Source of the DNA: an uncultured Sphingomonadaceae bacterium
GTDB lineage: Bacteria; Pseudomonadota; Alphaproteobacteria; Sphingomonadales; Sphingomonadaceae
Assembly (NCBI GenBank): GCA_937920575.1
Contig: CAKZSF010000011.1
Span: forward strand, 1-6,293
Direction of reading: 5' to 3'
Length of the DNA stretch: 6,293 nt
A program made the translations under genes and the position numbers. Shown piece after piece: positions 4,838-6,293 of this stretch (the first letter of the stretch is position 1; the number at the start of each line of letters is the position of its first letter). The notes below the pieces were generated by a model. The model made no database searches. It saw only the letters and a list, made by a program, of their open reading frames with translations, and was not told the DNA's origin.

Positions 4838-5439
4838 TGGCTGACGAAAACACCCCAGAGAACACAGAGGCAAAAGCTGCAGACACCGCTCCGGAGACTG
4901 CAGCAGAAACCACCAGCACAGAGACGGCTGCAACTGAAACCGTTTCTGATCTGGCCGATCTGAAAGACATTGCGGGCGATGCGCCTGCAGCGGATGCGGC
5001 GGAAATCGCTGCTTCACCGGAAATGCCTCTGCGCGAGCAAGAGCTTGACCAGTATGGCCGCGCTTACGCAACTGGTCGTCGTAAAGACGCCGTTGCCCGC
5101 GTTTGGCTGAAGCCAGGTACAGGCAAAGTGACCGTGAACGGCCGCGATCAGGAAGTGTATTTTGCGCGTCCGACGCTGCGTCTGGTGATCAACCAGCCGT
5201 TTGCTATCACTGAGCGTGAAGGCCAGTACGACATCATCGCAACCGTTCGCGGCGGCGGTCTGTCAGGCCAGGCCGGTGCGGTGAAGCACGGCATCAGCCA
5301 AGCGCTGACCAGATACGAACCTGCGCTGCGCAGCACCGTGAAAGCCGCTGGCTTCCTTACGCGTGACAGCCGTGTCGTTGAACGTAAGAAATACGGCCGT
5401 GCGAAAGCCCGTCGTAGCTTCCAGTTCTCGAAGCGTTAA
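4837..5439 (+). CDS. rpsI: Small-subunit ribosomal protein S9 (uS9) with long acidic N-terminal extension
   Basis: S9 sits in the 30S head and its C-terminal tail reaches toward P-site tRNA. The core begins near residue 73 with [22 protein letters not shown] and includes [28 protein letters not shown] and the conserved basic end [16 protein letters not shown]. The product is 200 residues against 130 in E. coli. The extra 70 or so N-terminal residues are rich in Ala, Thr, Glu and Asp, with about 19 acidic and only 3 basic residues up to position 71, so they are probably disordered. The ATG at 4837 overlaps the rplM stop and has AAGGTGA (4823-4829) 7 bases upstream, which supports translation of the extension. 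No better start nearer the core is apparent. Followed by a strong terminator. Confidence 0.97.
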   Translation: MADENTPENTEAKAADTAPETAAETTSTETAATETVSDLADLKDIAGDAPAADAAEIAASPEMPLREQELDQYGRAYATGRRKDAVARVWLKPGTGKVTVNGRDQEVYFARPTLRLVINQPFAITEREGQYDIIATVRGGGLSGQAGAVKHGISQALTRYEPALRSTVKAAGFLTRDSRVVERKKYGRAKARRSFQFSKR

Positions 5440-5468
5440 GGCTCTACGCCACCATATCAGTTTGCAAG

Positions 5469-5495
5469 AGGGCGGCCCGCGTGGTCGCCCTTTTT
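5469..5495 (+). terminator. Strong intrinsic terminator of rplM-rpsI
   Basis: GGGCGGCC (5470-5477) pairs with GGTCGCCC (5483-5490), an 8-bp stem with one G-U pair and a 5-base loop, followed directly by TTTTT (5491-5495). It lies 30 bases after the rpsI stop. It separates convergent genes; on the minus strand the stem exists but the following sequence has no T-run, so it would work poorly in that direction. Confidence 0.9.
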
Positions 5496-5503
5496 CATTG
5501 TGG

Positions 5504-5518
5504 GCGCCGTTAAGGCGC
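5504..5518 (-). repeat. Hairpin at the end of the metallophosphoesterase gene
   Basis: GCGCC (5504-5508) pairs with GGCGC (5514-5518) around five bases that contain the TAA stop codon of the minus-strand gene. No T-tract follows on the minus strand, so it is at best an mRNA-end stabilising stem; the neighbouring terminator stem at 5470-5490 may serve with it. Confidence 0.35.
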
Positions 5519-6265
5519 GGAGAAATTGCGCGCCTCGACGGTGATCGGCCCGCCCTCGGCAATTGTCACCACATTGTAGCTGGGCGGAGCGCCCTTGCGC
5601 AGTCTGGTAGACAGCGTGCCTGCACCGATCATCCGCATTGCCCGATTGTCGCGCGAACGCATCTGATCGAATGGGAAATGCACATGGCCGGTCAACACCG
5701 CATCGGCCCCGGCGCGGGCCAATTCAGCAAAAGCAAGATCACCACGGACGGTAGGATTCTTCGCGCCATCGCGGTCGGGCAGCAGCGGGTGATGACACGC
5801 GACAATCTTGGTGCGGCGATCACCCTTAAGTTGCTCCAGCAGGCGAAGTGCAGCAGCCAGCTTGCGCTCTTTCACTACACCATCTGACCACGGCCAACGC
5901 ATTTGCGCGGGCACATTGGTGTCAAACGGCACAATCACCGCATGCTGCAGCTCAATCGGCGATCCAACCGCCGCCTCCAACGCGCCAAACCGCGCATAGG
6001 GTCGCCGGAACCTCTCCCACACATTGTAGTAAGGCATGTCGTGATTGCCTGGCTGCACCATCACCGGCACGCCGAGCGCTGCAAACCACTCGCGCGCGGC
6101 CGCCCATTGGTCGTGCGTTGCACGCTGGGTGATGTCGCCCGTGCAGATCACCGCATCGGGGCATTCGGCGGCCACCGCTGCGGCGAACCAATCCAGCGCG
6201 CCGCGATCCTCGGCCCCGAAATGGGTGTCGCTGACATGGAACAAAGTGGTTGCCGCGTTGGTCAT
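5510..6265 (-). CDS. Calcineurin-like metallophosphoesterase
   Basis: The 251-residue cytoplasmic product has the complete two-metal phosphoesterase signature in order: D13-x-H15 in HVSDTHFG, G43-D44 in TGDITQ, G73-N-H-D76 in PGNHD, the H158-H159-P pair, and G193-H-V-H196. All metal ligands and the catalytic GNHD histidine are present, so it should be active. The layout resembles class III cyclic-nucleotide phosphodiesterases (CpdA-like), and these folds also hydrolyse other phosphodiesters; the substrate cannot be told from sequence. The start ATG (6265-6263) has AGGGG 8 bases upstream. It converges on rpsI and is not in that operon. The sequence upstream may be the end of another minus-strand gene, which would make it the downstream gene of an operon. 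Confidence 0.93.
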   Translation of the reverse strand: MTNAATTLFHVSDTHFGAEDRGALDWFAAAVAAECPDAVICTGDITQRATHDQWAAAREWFAALGVPVMVQPGNHDMPYYNVWERFRRPYARFGALEAAVGSPIELQHAVIVPFDTNVPAQMRWPWSDGVVKERKLAAALRLLEQLKGDRRTKIVACHHPLLPDRDGAKNPTVRGDLAFAELARAGADAVLTGHVHFPFDQMRSRDNRAMRMIGAGTLSTRLRKGAPPSYNVVTIAEGGPITVEARNFSAP

Positions 6266-6293
6266 CAGAAGCGCCCCTAGCAGATCGAGAGCC
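6266..6293 (-). other. Upstream edge; possible end of another minus-strand gene
   Basis: A TAG on the minus strand (6279-6277) overlaps the AGGGG Shine-Dalgarno of the metallophosphoesterase, the same stop/ribosome-site overlap seen between thiS and thiG. The four codons visible before it read LSIC. This could be the 3' end of an upstream gene, but 14 bases are too few to support it. Confidence 0.2.

Noticed and set aside
4340..5071. 243-codon minus-strand open frame across rplM and rpsI
   Set aside because: Entirely antisense to two certain ribosomal protein genes.
5363..5887. 174-codon plus-strand open frame running from the end of rpsI through the terminator into the metallophosphoesterase
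   Set aside because: It crosses a strong terminator and overlaps two firm genes in the wrong frame or strand.

Overview
The window looks like a chromosomal segment of an alphaproteobacterium, most probably a sphingomonad or Erythrobacter-type marine bacterium. The reasons are the GC-rich coding style, an alphaproteobacterial (type 2) heme A synthase whose closest resemblance I recall is to Erythrobacteraceae proteins, and a rplM-rpsI pair in which S9 has a long acidic N-terminal extension. This assignment rests on protein similarity recalled by eye, not on a search. I see no insertion sequences, CRISPR arrays, tRNAs, rRNAs or phage genes. Gene packing is dense and the content is mostly housekeeping.

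Left part, read on the minus strand: an unrecognised partial gene (1-344) runs off the left edge. A 209-bp non-coding gap follows that is rich in short inverted repeats. Next comes a tight three-gene minus-strand cluster, transcribed in the order merC-domain membrane protein (1945-1574), thiS (1555-1346), thiG (1336-554). The gaps are 18 and 9 bp, so one operon is likely. ThiS carries sulfur as a C-terminal thiocarboxylate and ThiG uses it to build the thiazole half of thiamine.

Middle: a short divergent control region (1946-2038) separates this operon from a plus-strand operon. That operon holds ctaA (heme A synthase, cytochrome oxidase maturation), cutA (divalent-cation tolerance family, overlapping ctaA by 4 bases) and an unrecognised exported protein with a twin-arginine signal (overlapping cutA by 8 bases). 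The control region contains a pseudo-palindrome that closely resembles the Zur (zinc uptake regulator) box. It sits just upstream of the MerC-domain gene, and this is the most interesting signal in the window. It suggests that the merC-thiS-thiG operon, and perhaps ctaA-cutA, responds to metal supply.

Right part: a small intrinsic terminator closes the ctaA operon. A promoter and leader then precede rplM-rpsI (ribosomal proteins L13 and S9, overlapping by one base), which end in a strong intrinsic terminator. A convergent minus-strand calcineurin-like metallophosphoesterase (6265-5510) fills the rest.

I do not see a clearly new defence or mobile system here. The novelty candidates are regulatory (the Zur-like operator over a MerC-thiamine operon) and two uncharacterised proteins.
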